This document shows positions 24,360-31,835 of a stretch of DNA of 64,000 nt, one piece after another; the first letter of the stretch is position 1; each line of letters starts with the position of its first letter. Under the pieces are notes generated by a model, which saw only the letters and a list, made by a program, of their open reading frames with translations, did no database searches and was not told the origin of the DNA. The position numbers were made by a program, and so were the translations under genes. This stretch comes from Bacteroidales bacterium (GTDB lineage Bacteria; Bacteroidota; Bacteroidia; Bacteroidales; UBA932). The stretch spans positions 62,001 through 126,000 of the forward strand of contig SUYO01000002.1 of the NCBI GenBank assembly GCA_015060385.1, read 5' to 3'.

Positions 24360-25679
24360 TTACAATGAACGGTAGTCCTTGAGTATCGAAGCGAATCTCT
24401 TTCTGAGTTTTCTGCATCTTGTGATCCTGATGTCTGAAACGAACCGTCTCATTCCTTCAAGATAGTCATGGAAGATGCTGTAGGAAGGGACGAAGAGCAG
24501 CAGAGTACCCAAAGCTACGTACCAAGGTGTCAGACAGAACATGAGAGCTGCCAGGATAAGGAACCATATGATTCCGAGTCCGAGCTTCACACCGAAGCTT
24601 GCCGTGTTTCTGAAAGCCCTGTCCTTTATCTTGCTTCTGAGGAATGTCTCCAATGTCCACATAGGAAGGCTCACGAGCGCGCTGAATACGAAATAAGGAA
24701 GACCGAGGAGGGCTGCCAGGCTCTTTCCTGCAATTACAGGAATATCCTTATGCTTCCTGAACGAATAGATTGAGATACCGTCCTTCCTTCTGTACTTGTC
24801 GAATTCTGCGACATCCTTCAGGATCTTCTCCATCTCTTCGGGATGTTCCTCACAGGCCTTCCCGATGCCGGAAATCAGTTCGCGGTTATTCTTCATGCTT
24901 TCGGAGAGGCAGGTGCCGAAGTTTCCGTAAGGCTTTTCAGCAGAATCGATGGAAAGCATCTTTGTAAGGACCCATTTCTCCTTAAGGTGTTCTCCGTCAG
25001 GAATATATGTAAAGAGTTCGGAAATCCTTGAAGCCAGTTCGCGACGCATAGGCTCCATCATCTGAGCTTCGTTCTCCACATCAAGCGTCTTGATGAATTC
25101 CGTAACATTGATAGGCTTACCGAAAGTGACGAGTGAAGTGCTTCTGTATCTGAAGAAGTCTCCGTACTCTATTCCTGCCGGTACTATATAAACAGGTTTC
25201 CTGTCGCCGAACCTGGCATTCGCTGCCAGAGCCGCACGGAAGATGCCCTTTCCAAGAGGCAGGAGAGATTTCTCCGGTCTGTGGCGACCTTCCGGGAAGA
25301 TGCAGAACCTTACGTCGTTCTCAAGAGTGTTGACGATGATTTCCTGAGTCTCGGTGTTCTTGAGCACATTTCGCAGACCGTCTCTCTGACGCACCATCGG
25401 AAGGATACGCAGGAAGTACATGATGTTTGCGATGAACTTGTTGTTGAACATGTCCGCTCTTGCTCCGAATACCGTTGAACATCTGCCTGAGCGGAGGATG
25501 ACGAGAGCATCCATCAGAGTGTTGCAGTGGTTCGGCGCAATGATGTAAGGACCGTCAGTCGGAAGATTTTCAGTTCCTCTGACTTCGACTTTCCTGAAAC
25601 TGTGCTTCGTGCTCCAGTCTACGATAGGCCTCAGAAGGTCATATCCCAGGTTCTTTTCGTATATGTTGGCTTTTCCCAT
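24360..25679 (-). CDS. PlsC-like 1-acyl-glycerophosphate acyltransferase family protein
   Basis: A 439-residue membrane-associated acyltransferase. The catalytic HX4D motif is in PNHCNTLMDALV (about residue 51) and the glycerophosphate-binding motif is FPEGRHRPEKSLLPLGKG. Residues from about 310 on contain three or more hydrophobic helices, which is longer than typical PlsC. It may transfer an acyl chain to lysophosphatidic acid or to another envelope lipid. It sits between a BASS transporter (6 nt) and an outer-membrane protein, so it likely belongs to an envelope-lipid operon. Confidence 0.85.
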   Translation of the reverse strand: MGKANIYEKNLGYDLLRPIVDWSTKHSFRKVEVRGTENLPTDGPYIIAPNHCNTLMDALVILRSGRCSTVFGARADMFNNKFIANIMYFLRILPMVRQRDGLRNVLKNTETQEIIVNTLENDVRFCIFPEGRHRPEKSLLPLGKGIFRAALAANARFGDRKPVYIVPAGIEYGDFFRYRSTSLVTFGKPINVTEFIKTLDVENEAQMMEPMRRELASRISELFTYIPDGEHLKEKWVLTKMLSIDSAEKPYGNFGTCLSESMKNNRELISGIGKACEEHPEEMEKILKDVAEFDKYRRKDGISIYSFRKHKDIPVIAGKSLAALLGLPYFVFSALVSLPMWTLETFLRSKIKDRAFRNTASFGVKLGLGIIWFLILAALMFCLTPWYVALGTLLLFVPSYSIFHDYLEGMRRFVSDIRITRCRKLRKRFASILKDYRSL

Positions 25680-25685
25680 TTCTTA

Positions 25686-26657
25686 TCAGTCCTCATTTAC
25701 TTCTTTTCTTCCTCTTATGCGCCATGTGAAGGCAAGAGTCAGACCGGAAATGATGTGCCATACGCCCCACCATGCGGTAATCACCAGCATACCTCCGTTG
25801 TTTGCCCATGCACCGGTGTCAGGGAAGATGTTAGGGTTCAGAAGAAGTATGAGGCCGAGACCGGAATTCTGGATGCCTGTCTCGATGGTGAGTGTCCTGC
25901 GGTCCTTGTACGGAAGCTTGAGCAGCGTACTTGTACCGAATCCGATGCCGAGGGCAAGGAGATTGTGCAGAAGCACGATAAGGAAGATGTATTTGATACA
26001 TGCCATGAACACATCCAGATTGCCTGTGAAGATGATTACCACCATGGCGATGAAGACTGCGATGGAAAGATACTGGAGAGGTTTCTTCAATACGTTCGCA
26101 ACCTTAGGGAGATACTGTCCGCAGAGGATACCGAGAACGAGAGGAATACCCATGATGATGAAGATGCTCTGGAAGATCTCTCCGAGAGGGATCTGAAGTT
26201 CAGGAAGAGCTCCGATTCCATGGTTGCCTGCGAAGTTCAGGTACATCTTTCCCCAGAAAGCGAAGTTAAGCGGGGTGGTTATCACGCAGGCTGCCGTGTT
26301 GAAGGCTGTCAGCGAGACTGAAAGCTCCGAGTTTCCTCTTGAGAGGGATGTAATGAAGTTCGAGATGTTTCCTCCGGGGCATGATGCGACCAGAATCATG
26401 CCTAATGCGATCATAGGCGAAATCCAGTGTCCGAATATCATTGTCAGCAGCAATGTAAGCGCAGGGAGAAGTACCAGCTGGCACACAATACCTGTAATTA
26501 TGGACTTTGGATTCTTTACGATGTCTACGAAGGTTGCCGGCTTGATGCCAAGCGCTACGCCGAACATTACAAATGCGAGAACGATGTTAAGAAGGGTAGA
26601 ACCTCCGTTCATGGTGACGTTCAGCGCGTCCAGATTGCGAATGACTTCCTCACTCAT
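25686..26657 (-). CDS. Bile acid:sodium symporter (BASS) family transporter
   Basis: A 323-residue inner-membrane protein with about nine or ten helices. The Na+-binding-type segments VASCPGGNISNFITSLSRGNSELSVSLTAFNTAACVITTPL and EtgiqNSGLGLILLL (ETGIQNSGLG) match the BASS/SLC10 signature. Bacterial members carry bile acids, pantoate or other organic anions; the substrate is unknown. It is the first gene of the three-gene envelope operon. Its well-formed promoter interleaves with that of the divergent cytochrome c genes. Confidence 0.88.
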   Translation of the reverse strand: MSEEVIRNLDALNVTMNGGSTLLNIVLAFVMFGVALGIKPATFVDIVKNPKSIITGIVCQLVLLPALTLLLTMIFGHWISPMIALGMILVASCPGGNISNFITSLSRGNSELSVSLTAFNTAACVITTPLNFAFWGKMYLNFAGNHGIGALPELQIPLGEIFQSIFIIMGIPLVLGILCGQYLPKVANVLKKPLQYLSIAVFIAMVVIIFTGNLDVFMACIKYIFLIVLLHNLLALGIGFGTSTLLKLPYKDRRTLTIETGIQNSGLGLILLLNPNIFPDTGAWANNGGMLVITAWWGVWHIISGLTLAFTWRIRGRKEVNED

Positions 26658-26686
26658 TTTGATAGGTTTTTAAAGGTTTTAGTAAA

Positions 26687-26718
26687 CAAAGGTATTAATT
26701 TTTGTCGTAATGGCAAAA
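26687..26718 (-). promoter_or_regulatory. Consensus promoter of the BASS operon
   Basis: On the minus strand TTTTG (26718-26714), a 19-nt spacer and TACCTTTG (26694-26687) match the Bacteroidota -33/-7 consensus exactly. It overlaps the divergent promoter on the plus strand. Confidence 0.85.
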
Positions 26719-26731
26719 TTTGTTATTTTTG
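26699..26731 (+). promoter_or_regulatory. Consensus promoter of the cytochrome c maturation operon
   Basis: TTTTTG (26699-26704), a 19-nt spacer and TATTTTTG (26724-26731). This places the transcription start near 26738 and therefore rules out the track's start at 26710. Confidence 0.85.
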
Positions 26732-26751
26732 TGAAAAGACTTGAAACCGCT

Positions 26752-27480
26752 ATGAACAATCTGGCATTTCCACTTAACCTGATCCTGCTCGTCCTTTGGG
26801 CAGTTTCTGTCGTCATGATCTGGCGCAACTCAAGGGAATCGCGGTTTGTGAGGTTCATGCTTTCTCCGCTTGCCACATACCTGTCCATAGGACTTTTTCT
26901 GATCATTGTACTTGTAGTCGGCATGACAGGCAGAAGGGAACTTGCCGGCAGCTGGCCTTTTGCAGTCTTCATCCTCTTCTTCCAGACGGTGCTCGCCTTT
27001 GTGATCCTGCGAGGATGGAGACGCGGCAACGGCATCAGGTGGCGTTTCTTCCTGCTGCACACGGGTCTGATGCTTACTGTCGGATCAATGTTCTGGGGTG
27101 CTCCAGACAACCTTACGCTCAGGACCCAGGCTTTCAAGGATGTTCCTGTAAGTGAGGCATATGCGCCTGACGGCAGGACGGAATGGCTTGATGTACCTGT
27201 CACTCTTGCTGACTTCACTGTTTCATACGGAGATGACGGTCAGCCTTCAGATTACAGGGCTTTCATCAGGGTAGGAGATGAAGATGTGGTGCTGAGAGTG
27301 AATCATCCTTATCAGATACGTTTCGGAGAGGATCTTTATCTGTCAGGCTATGATACCGTATCGCAGGAATACTGCATACTTCAGATAGTACGTGAACCGT
27401 GGAGATATGTCACCCTTGCCGGAATCATCATGATTCTTGCAGGTGCTCTCCTGCTTTTCATTGGAGGACCGAAGTCATGA
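26752..27480 (+). CDS. Cytochrome c biogenesis protein, ResB-like
   Basis: About 242 residues. It has three N-terminal membrane helices (within residues 1-110), a periplasmic beta-rich domain and a C-terminal helix (YVTLAGIIMILAGALLLFIGG). This is a shortened ResB/Ccs1 layout, lacking the usual longer periplasmic domain. With CcsA, encoded with an ATGA overlap, it should form a system II (CcsBA) haem-ligation machine. That machine exports haem and attaches it to CxxCH apocytochromes in the periplasm. ATG 26752 is chosen because the promoter's -7 box covers the upstream ATG at 26710. The downstream tri-haem peroxidase is an obvious client. Confidence 0.75.
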   Translation: MNNLAFPLNLILLVLWAVSVVMIWRNSRESRFVRFMLSPLATYLSIGLFLIIVLVVGMTGRRELAGSWPFAVFILFFQTVLAFVILRGWRRGNGIRWRFFLLHTGLMLTVGSMFWGAPDNLTLRTQAFKDVPVSEAYAPDGRTEWLDVPVTLADFTVSYGDDGQPSDYRAFIRVGDEDVVLRVNHPYQIRFGEDLYLSGYDTVSQEYCILQIVREPWRYVTLAGIIMILAGALLLFIGGPKS

Positions 27481-28247
27481 CATGGGATCTTTTCATATGG
27501 TTCGGGATATCTGCAATCCTGTTGTCGGCGGCAGGAGCAATCTTCGCACTGTCCGGCAGACGTAAATATGCATTGTCATATAGCACAGGCTCCATTCTTG
27601 TTCTGGCTTCGTTCATCGTCCTGTTATGGATCGGTCTGGAGCGTCCCCCGCTGAGGACAATGGGTGAGACCAGACTCTGGTATTCGTTCTTCGCCCTTGT
27701 TTCCGGACTCTTCACCTATCTCAGATGGCGCTATAAATGGATACTGTCATTCTCGACGGTGCTCGCAACGGTATTCATAATAATCAACATACTTAAGCCC
27801 GAGATACATGATCAGTCGCTCATGCCTGCCCTGCAGAGCCCTTGGTTCATACCGCATGTGACCGTGTACATGTTCTCGTATTCGCTTCTGGGCTGTGCCT
27901 TCCTCATTGCTGTCTTCGGACTTTTCAGCAAGGGGAAGGACATGCTCGACGCTGCTGACACCCTTGTATATATAGGTACGGCCTTCCTTACTTTCGGAAT
28001 GCTTTCCGGAGCAATCTGGGCGAAGGAAGCATGGGGACATTACTGGAGCTGGGACCCGAAGGAGACCTGGGCTCTGGTGACATGGCTCTGCTATGTACTT
28101 TACATCCATCTGAGGCTGATTGGCAAGACCTCGAGGAAACTCCTGTACCTGCTGCTGATATTCTCCTTCCTCTGCCTGCAGATGTGCTGGTGGGGAGTGA
28201 ACTATCTGCCGACGGCGCAGGACAGCATACACGTATATAACTCATAA
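27477..28247 (+). CDS. ccsA: Cytochrome c assembly protein CcsA
   Basis: A 256-residue polytopic membrane protein carrying the WWD haem-handling signature WGHYWSWDPKETWAL (about residues 181-195). Flanking conserved His residues lie in PHVTVYMFSYSL and LCYVLYIHLRL. It works with the ResB-like protein to deliver haem across the membrane to apocytochrome c. The start ATG 27477 overlaps the ResB-like stop (ATGA), so translation is coupled, and the track's 27399 start is unnecessary. The peroxidase begins 11 nt downstream. Confidence 0.92.
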   Translation: MTWDLFIWFGISAILLSAAGAIFALSGRRKYALSYSTGSILVLASFIVLLWIGLERPPLRTMGETRLWYSFFALVSGLFTYLRWRYKWILSFSTVLATVFIIINILKPEIHDQSLMPALQSPWFIPHVTVYMFSYSLLGCAFLIAVFGLFSKGKDMLDAADTLVYIGTAFLTFGMLSGAIWAKEAWGHYWSWDPKETWALVTWLCYVLYIHLRLIGKTSRKLLYLLLIFSFLCLQMCWWGVNYLPTAQDSIHVYNS

Positions 28248-28258
28248 ATAATGATCAT

Positions 28259-29659
28259 ATGAAGAAACTGGTAAAATGGTGTGTGTGCGCGCTGCTGGTG
28301 GCGGCTGCTGCACTGACTCTGGTCTACCGACTTGTGAATCAGCTTCCTTCTGCAGATCTCCCGATGAATCTCCAGGTGCTGGAGATATTCGATGAGGGAG
28401 GCTGTCTGAGCTGCCATTCGGCGGACCCTGACGTTCCTTTCTACGCAAAGATGCCTGTGGCTGGAAAGATTGTCATGAAGGATATCGATTCCGGTTACAG
28501 AGCCTTCGATGTAGAGCCTTTCATGGAGGCCCTTGCTGTCGACGGTGAAGTCAATCCGGTGGATCTCGCCAAGATTGAGAAGGTCGTGCTTGACGACCGT
28601 ATGCCTATGCCTAAGTACTATCTGGTACATTGGGGAAGCTCTCTTACGGGTGCGAAGAGGGCAGTGGTGCTTTCATGGATCCGCGACCGCAGGATCGCGA
28701 TGTATGACGACGGCCTTTCTGGTGACCGTGCAGCAGAGCCGGTACGACCGATAGATCAGAAGCTTGATACCGATCCGGAGAAGGTGGCTCTGGGTCATGC
28801 ACTTTTCCACGATACACGTCTTTCTGTTGACAATACTGTTTCATGCGCGACCTGTCATGCCATCGAGACGGCAGGTGTGGACAATCATCAGTATTCGCAC
28901 GGTGTGGACGACCAGCTGGGAGGCGTGAATGCCCCTACCGTATACAATGCCGTCTATAACTTCGTGCAGTTCTGGGATGGTCGTGCGAAGACTCTTGCCG
29001 ACCAGGCAGCCGGTCCGCCTCTTAATCCTGTGGAAATGGCTTCGCCTTCATTCGATGCCATCATAGCGAAGCTCAAGGCCGACAAGCCTTTCGCAAAGGC
29101 ATTCGCAAAGGTATATCCTGACGGACTGACGGAAGCAAACATAACGGATGCCATCGAAGAGTACGAGCGTACGCTCATCACTCCGAACTCCCGTTTCGAC
29201 AAGTGGCTCCGTGGTGATGACTCTGCGATCACCGCTGACGAACTTGCCGGATACGAACTCTTCAAGACATATGACTGCGCTACCTGTCATGTGGGACAGA
29301 ATCTCGGAGGACAGTCATACGAACTCATGGGACTTCGCAGACATTACTTCGCCGACAGGGGACTTGAACTTACCAACGAGGACAACGGCCGCTACAAGGA
29401 GACACAACTCGAACGTGATCGCCATCGTTTCAAGGTTCCGGGCCTTCGTAATGTGGAGCATACATGGCCTTACTACCACGACGGCACACGCCACACTCTT
29501 GAAGACGCTGTTCGCGACATGGCCATCTATCAGAGCGGGGTCGAACTGTCTGATCCGGAAGTCGGTCAGATAACTTCATTCCTGAAGACCCTTACCGGAG
29601 AGTACGATGGAGTGCTTCTGACAAATGACAATCCCCGTGAACTGATCCACGGACATTAA
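28259..29659 (+). CDS. Tri-haem cytochrome c peroxidase with N-terminal haem-binding domain
   Basis: A 466-residue periplasmic enzyme anchored by an N-terminal helix (VCALLVAAAALTLVYRLV). It contains three CxxCH sites: CLSCH in an N-terminal haem_bd-type domain (about residue 51), CATCH (about 199) and CATCH (about 341). The last two belong to the MauG/CcpA di-haem peroxidase fold, as in LGHALFHDTRLSVDNTVSCATCH. It should reduce H2O2 to water using electrons passed through the extra haem. The position right after ccsA supports co-production with its maturation system. Confidence 0.92.
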   Translation: MKKLVKWCVCALLVAAAALTLVYRLVNQLPSADLPMNLQVLEIFDEGGCLSCHSADPDVPFYAKMPVAGKIVMKDIDSGYRAFDVEPFMEALAVDGEVNPVDLAKIEKVVLDDRMPMPKYYLVHWGSSLTGAKRAVVLSWIRDRRIAMYDDGLSGDRAAEPVRPIDQKLDTDPEKVALGHALFHDTRLSVDNTVSCATCHAIETAGVDNHQYSHGVDDQLGGVNAPTVYNAVYNFVQFWDGRAKTLADQAAGPPLNPVEMASPSFDAIIAKLKADKPFAKAFAKVYPDGLTEANITDAIEEYERTLITPNSRFDKWLRGDDSAITADELAGYELFKTYDCATCHVGQNLGGQSYELMGLRRHYFADRGLELTNEDNGRYKETQLERDRHRFKVPGLRNVEHTWPYYHDGTRHTLEDAVRDMAIYQSGVELSDPEVGQITSFLKTLTGEYDGVLLTNDNPRELIHGH

Positions 29660-29663
29660 CAGA

Positions 29664-29763
29664 TACAGCGACAGACCCCTGTTACAAGGTGACATTGGCT
29701 CCCGAAAAGGGAGGGGACCCACGAAGTGGGGAGGATCACCGGTAACAGGGGTCTGTCGCTGTA
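29664..29763. terminator. 22-bp perfect inverted repeat with nested hairpins, bidirectional terminator
   Basis: TACAGCGACAGACCCCTGTTAC (29664-29685) pairs exactly with 29742-29763. The 56-nt interior folds again as GGTGA...TCACC enclosing CTCCC/GGGAG and CCCAC/GTGGG hairpins. It lies between the convergent peroxidase and DAACS genes and is followed by T-rich sequence on one side. Confidence 0.8.
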
Positions 29764-29764
29764 T

Positions 29765-30928
29765 TTAATTCTTCCGGCCGAAGAAACGGTCGATGATGAG
29801 GGCGATGGCTCCGTCGCCGGTTACGTTGCAGGCTGTGCCGAAGCTGTCCATCGCAATATAAAGGGCAATCATGAGCGCTTGGGCTTCCTGGTCAAATCCC
29901 AACATTGACTGAAGGAGTCCGAGCGCTGCCATTATAGCCCCTCCAGGTACGCCTGGAGCAGCAACCATCGTGATGCCCAGCATGCAGATGAAGCCGAAGA
30001 ACATTCCGAAGTCATAAGGCATGCCCTGCATTATCATAAGCGCGAGGGCGCATGCGACGATCTTCAGCGTACTGCCTGACATATGGATGGTCGAACAGAG
30101 AGGTATGACGAAGCCGGCGACATCCTCGGATACACCGTTCTTTCTTGTCTGTTCAAGTGTCACAGGTATCGTCGCTGCAGATGACTGTGTTCCCAGGGCT
30201 GTGAAATAGGCCGGCAGCATGGTCCAGAGAAGCTTGAGCGGGTTCTTCCTTGCAAAGCCTCCCGCAATGCCGAACTGAAGCAGCAGGATGGCGATATGGA
30301 TCAGGAAGATTATGCCTATTATCTTTATGAAGACTGTCAGGATTGCGAATACCTGGCCCACGAAGGTCATGTTCAGGAAGATTCCGAAGATGTAGAGAGG
30401 CAGCAGGGGAATGATGGCTGTCTTTATGGTCTTGATGATTACCTGCTCGAAATCGTGTACGGCATTCTTGAGAGTATCCCTGCCTTCCAGTACGGCAAGT
30501 CCCAGACCGAGCATGAAGGCGAGTACCAAAGCCGTCATCACGTTCATCAGAGGAGGAATCGTGACGGTGAAGAATGGGAGTGGTTCGCTTGCGGACTCGA
30601 TCTTTGCCAGCGCATCAGATTCTATCATGGAAGGAAATACTGCCGCTCCTGTAAGATAAGAGCAAAGTCCTGCGAAGACAGTGGATCCGTAAGCGATGAG
30701 CACTGTAGCCAGCAGCATCTTGCCGGCTCCCTTTCCGATGTCGGATATGGCCGGAGCTACAAGTCCGACGATGATCAGAGGTATTGCAAAACCTAGGAAC
30801 TGGCTGAAGATTCCGTTGAATGTGAGGAACAGTCTTACTATCCATTCAGGTACTATCATACCAAGTCCTACTCCGAGCGCAATGGCTATCAGAATCTTGG
30901 TCAAAAGGCCGATTTTAGGTGTCTTCAT
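29765..30928 (-). CDS. Dicarboxylate/amino acid:cation symporter (DAACS/SLC1 family)
   Basis: A 387-residue sodium- or proton-coupled carrier. Typical elements are the scaffold helices with GVGLGMIVP, the HP1 serine-rich loop AYFTALGTQSSAATIPVTLEQTRKNGV, and the TM8 region FGTACNVTGDGAIALIIDRFFG. The substrate could be a dicarboxylate, glutamate/aspartate or serine/threonine; the length and lack of long termini resemble short gut members. The stop lies 2 nt from the large inverted repeat. Monocistronic, convergent with the peroxidase operon. Confidence 0.88.
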   Translation of the reverse strand: MKTPKIGLLTKILIAIALGVGLGMIVPEWIVRLFLTFNGIFSQFLGFAIPLIIVGLVAPAISDIGKGAGKMLLATVLIAYGSTVFAGLCSYLTGAAVFPSMIESDALAKIESASEPLPFFTVTIPPLMNVMTALVLAFMLGLGLAVLEGRDTLKNAVHDFEQVIIKTIKTAIIPLLPLYIFGIFLNMTFVGQVFAILTVFIKIIGIIFLIHIAILLLQFGIAGGFARKNPLKLLWTMLPAYFTALGTQSSAATIPVTLEQTRKNGVSEDVAGFVIPLCSTIHMSGSTLKIVACALALMIMQGMPYDFGMFFGFICMLGITMVAAPGVPGGAIMAALGLLQSMLGFDQEAQALMIALYIAMDSFGTACNVTGDGAIALIIDRFFGRKN

Positions 30929-30993
30929 GTGGTTAACAAAAATGTTTCGTACAAAAACTAAATTGTTTTATATGTTAGTAATCAATTATATGA

Positions 30994-31173
30994 TTACCAA
31001 AACTTGTTCAAGTCAGGATTATACTCGAATCCGGCTCCATTCAGCCTCTCAACGAGCTCCTCACGCGGGATTTCAAGGTCTTCACACATGCTTTCAAGGC
31101 TTGGGTAGAAGTCTCTGAGCTTCATGTTGACCCAGCTCAGAAGCATAATCGGGTCTTTAGGATATTCTGTCAT
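30994..31173 (-). CDS. DUF4250 family small protein
   Basis: A 59-61-residue protein matching DUF4250 (YPKDPIMLLSWVNMKLRDFYPSLESMCEDLEI...EYNPDLNKFW). Function is unknown. ATG 31173 overlaps the aat stop codon in an ATGA arrangement; ATG 31179 is an alternative start. It ends the clpS-clpA-aat gene run. A weak hairpin GTAATCA/TGATTAC (30978-30997) overlaps its stop codon and could terminate the transcript. Confidence 0.8.
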   Translation of the reverse strand: MTEYPKDPIMLLSWVNMKLRDFYPSLESMCEDLEIPREELVERLNGAGFEYNPDLNKFW

Positions 31174-31835
31174 TTCCATTTAATCTTCATGTCCTGGCCG
31201 GTCGCTTCCAGGAACTCATCGTATGTTATGTAACGTGCCCCCATCGATCTGAGATGCGGGGTTTCAAGCTGGCAGTCTATGAATCTTCCTCCTCTGGCTT
31301 CCATATGCCTTGCAAGGTGGATGAGGGCGAGCTTGGATGCTCCCGGAGCTATCGAGAACATGCTGTCTCCGAGGAAGCAGCCTCCTGTCACGAAGCCGTA
31401 CAGCCCCCCGACGAGTTCGTCCCCTTCCCATACCTCGACGCTCTTCGCATGTCCCATGTCGTGGAGCTCCATCCATATGTCCATGAGTTCAGGGCCCAGC
31501 CATGCGTTCTCTTCCTCGATCCTGCCGTCTATGCATGCACACATGGCAAGGACTCCTGCGAAATCCTCGTCGATCGTGCAATGATACCTCCCCTTGTTCA
31601 TGATGTTCCTCATCGAATGGGATACATGTATCTCGGAGGGAAATATCACGAATCTTTTCTGGGGAGCCCACCAGCATAATCTTTCCGTCTTGTAGGCATA
31701 ATAGGGGAATATGCCCATCGGATAGGCTTTTGCAAGCCTGTCTGCGGATAATTCACCTCCCACGGCATAGAAACCGCTGAGGTTTCCATACCGTGGATCC
31801 GGGAATCCGTCAGTATGAGTCAGGTCGAATATCAT
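31170..31835 (-). CDS. aat: Leucyl/phenylalanyl-tRNA-protein transferase
   Basis: A 221-residue enzyme that adds Leu or Phe from aminoacyl-tRNA to N-terminal Lys/Arg residues, marking proteins for ClpS-ClpAP. Signature blocks are FPDPRYGNLSGFYAVGGELS, AYPMGIFPYY, LCWWAPQKRFVIFP, SVEVWEGDELVGGLYGF and FIDCQLETPHLRSMGA. Length is standard. It starts within the last 4 nt of clpA, so the substrate-marking enzyme and the unfoldase are translationally coupled. Confidence 0.95.
   Translation of the reverse strand: MIFDLTHTDGFPDPRYGNLSGFYAVGGELSADRLAKAYPMGIFPYYAYKTERLCWWAPQKRFVIFPSEIHVSHSMRNIMNKGRYHCTIDEDFAGVLAMCACIDGRIEEENAWLGPELMDIWMELHDMGHAKSVEVWEGDELVGGLYGFVTGGCFLGDSMFSIAPGASKLALIHLARHMEARGGRFIDCQLETPHLRSMGARYITYDEFLEATGQDMKIKWK

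Noticed and set aside
25527-26321. Plus-strand ORFs of 264 and 195 aa
   Set aside because: Antisense shadows of the acyltransferase and BASS genes.
14292-26657. Bile-acid metabolism locus (choloylglycine hydrolase plus BASS transporter)
   Set aside because: The two genes are 10 kb apart on different strands with unrelated genes between; both families have many non-bile members.
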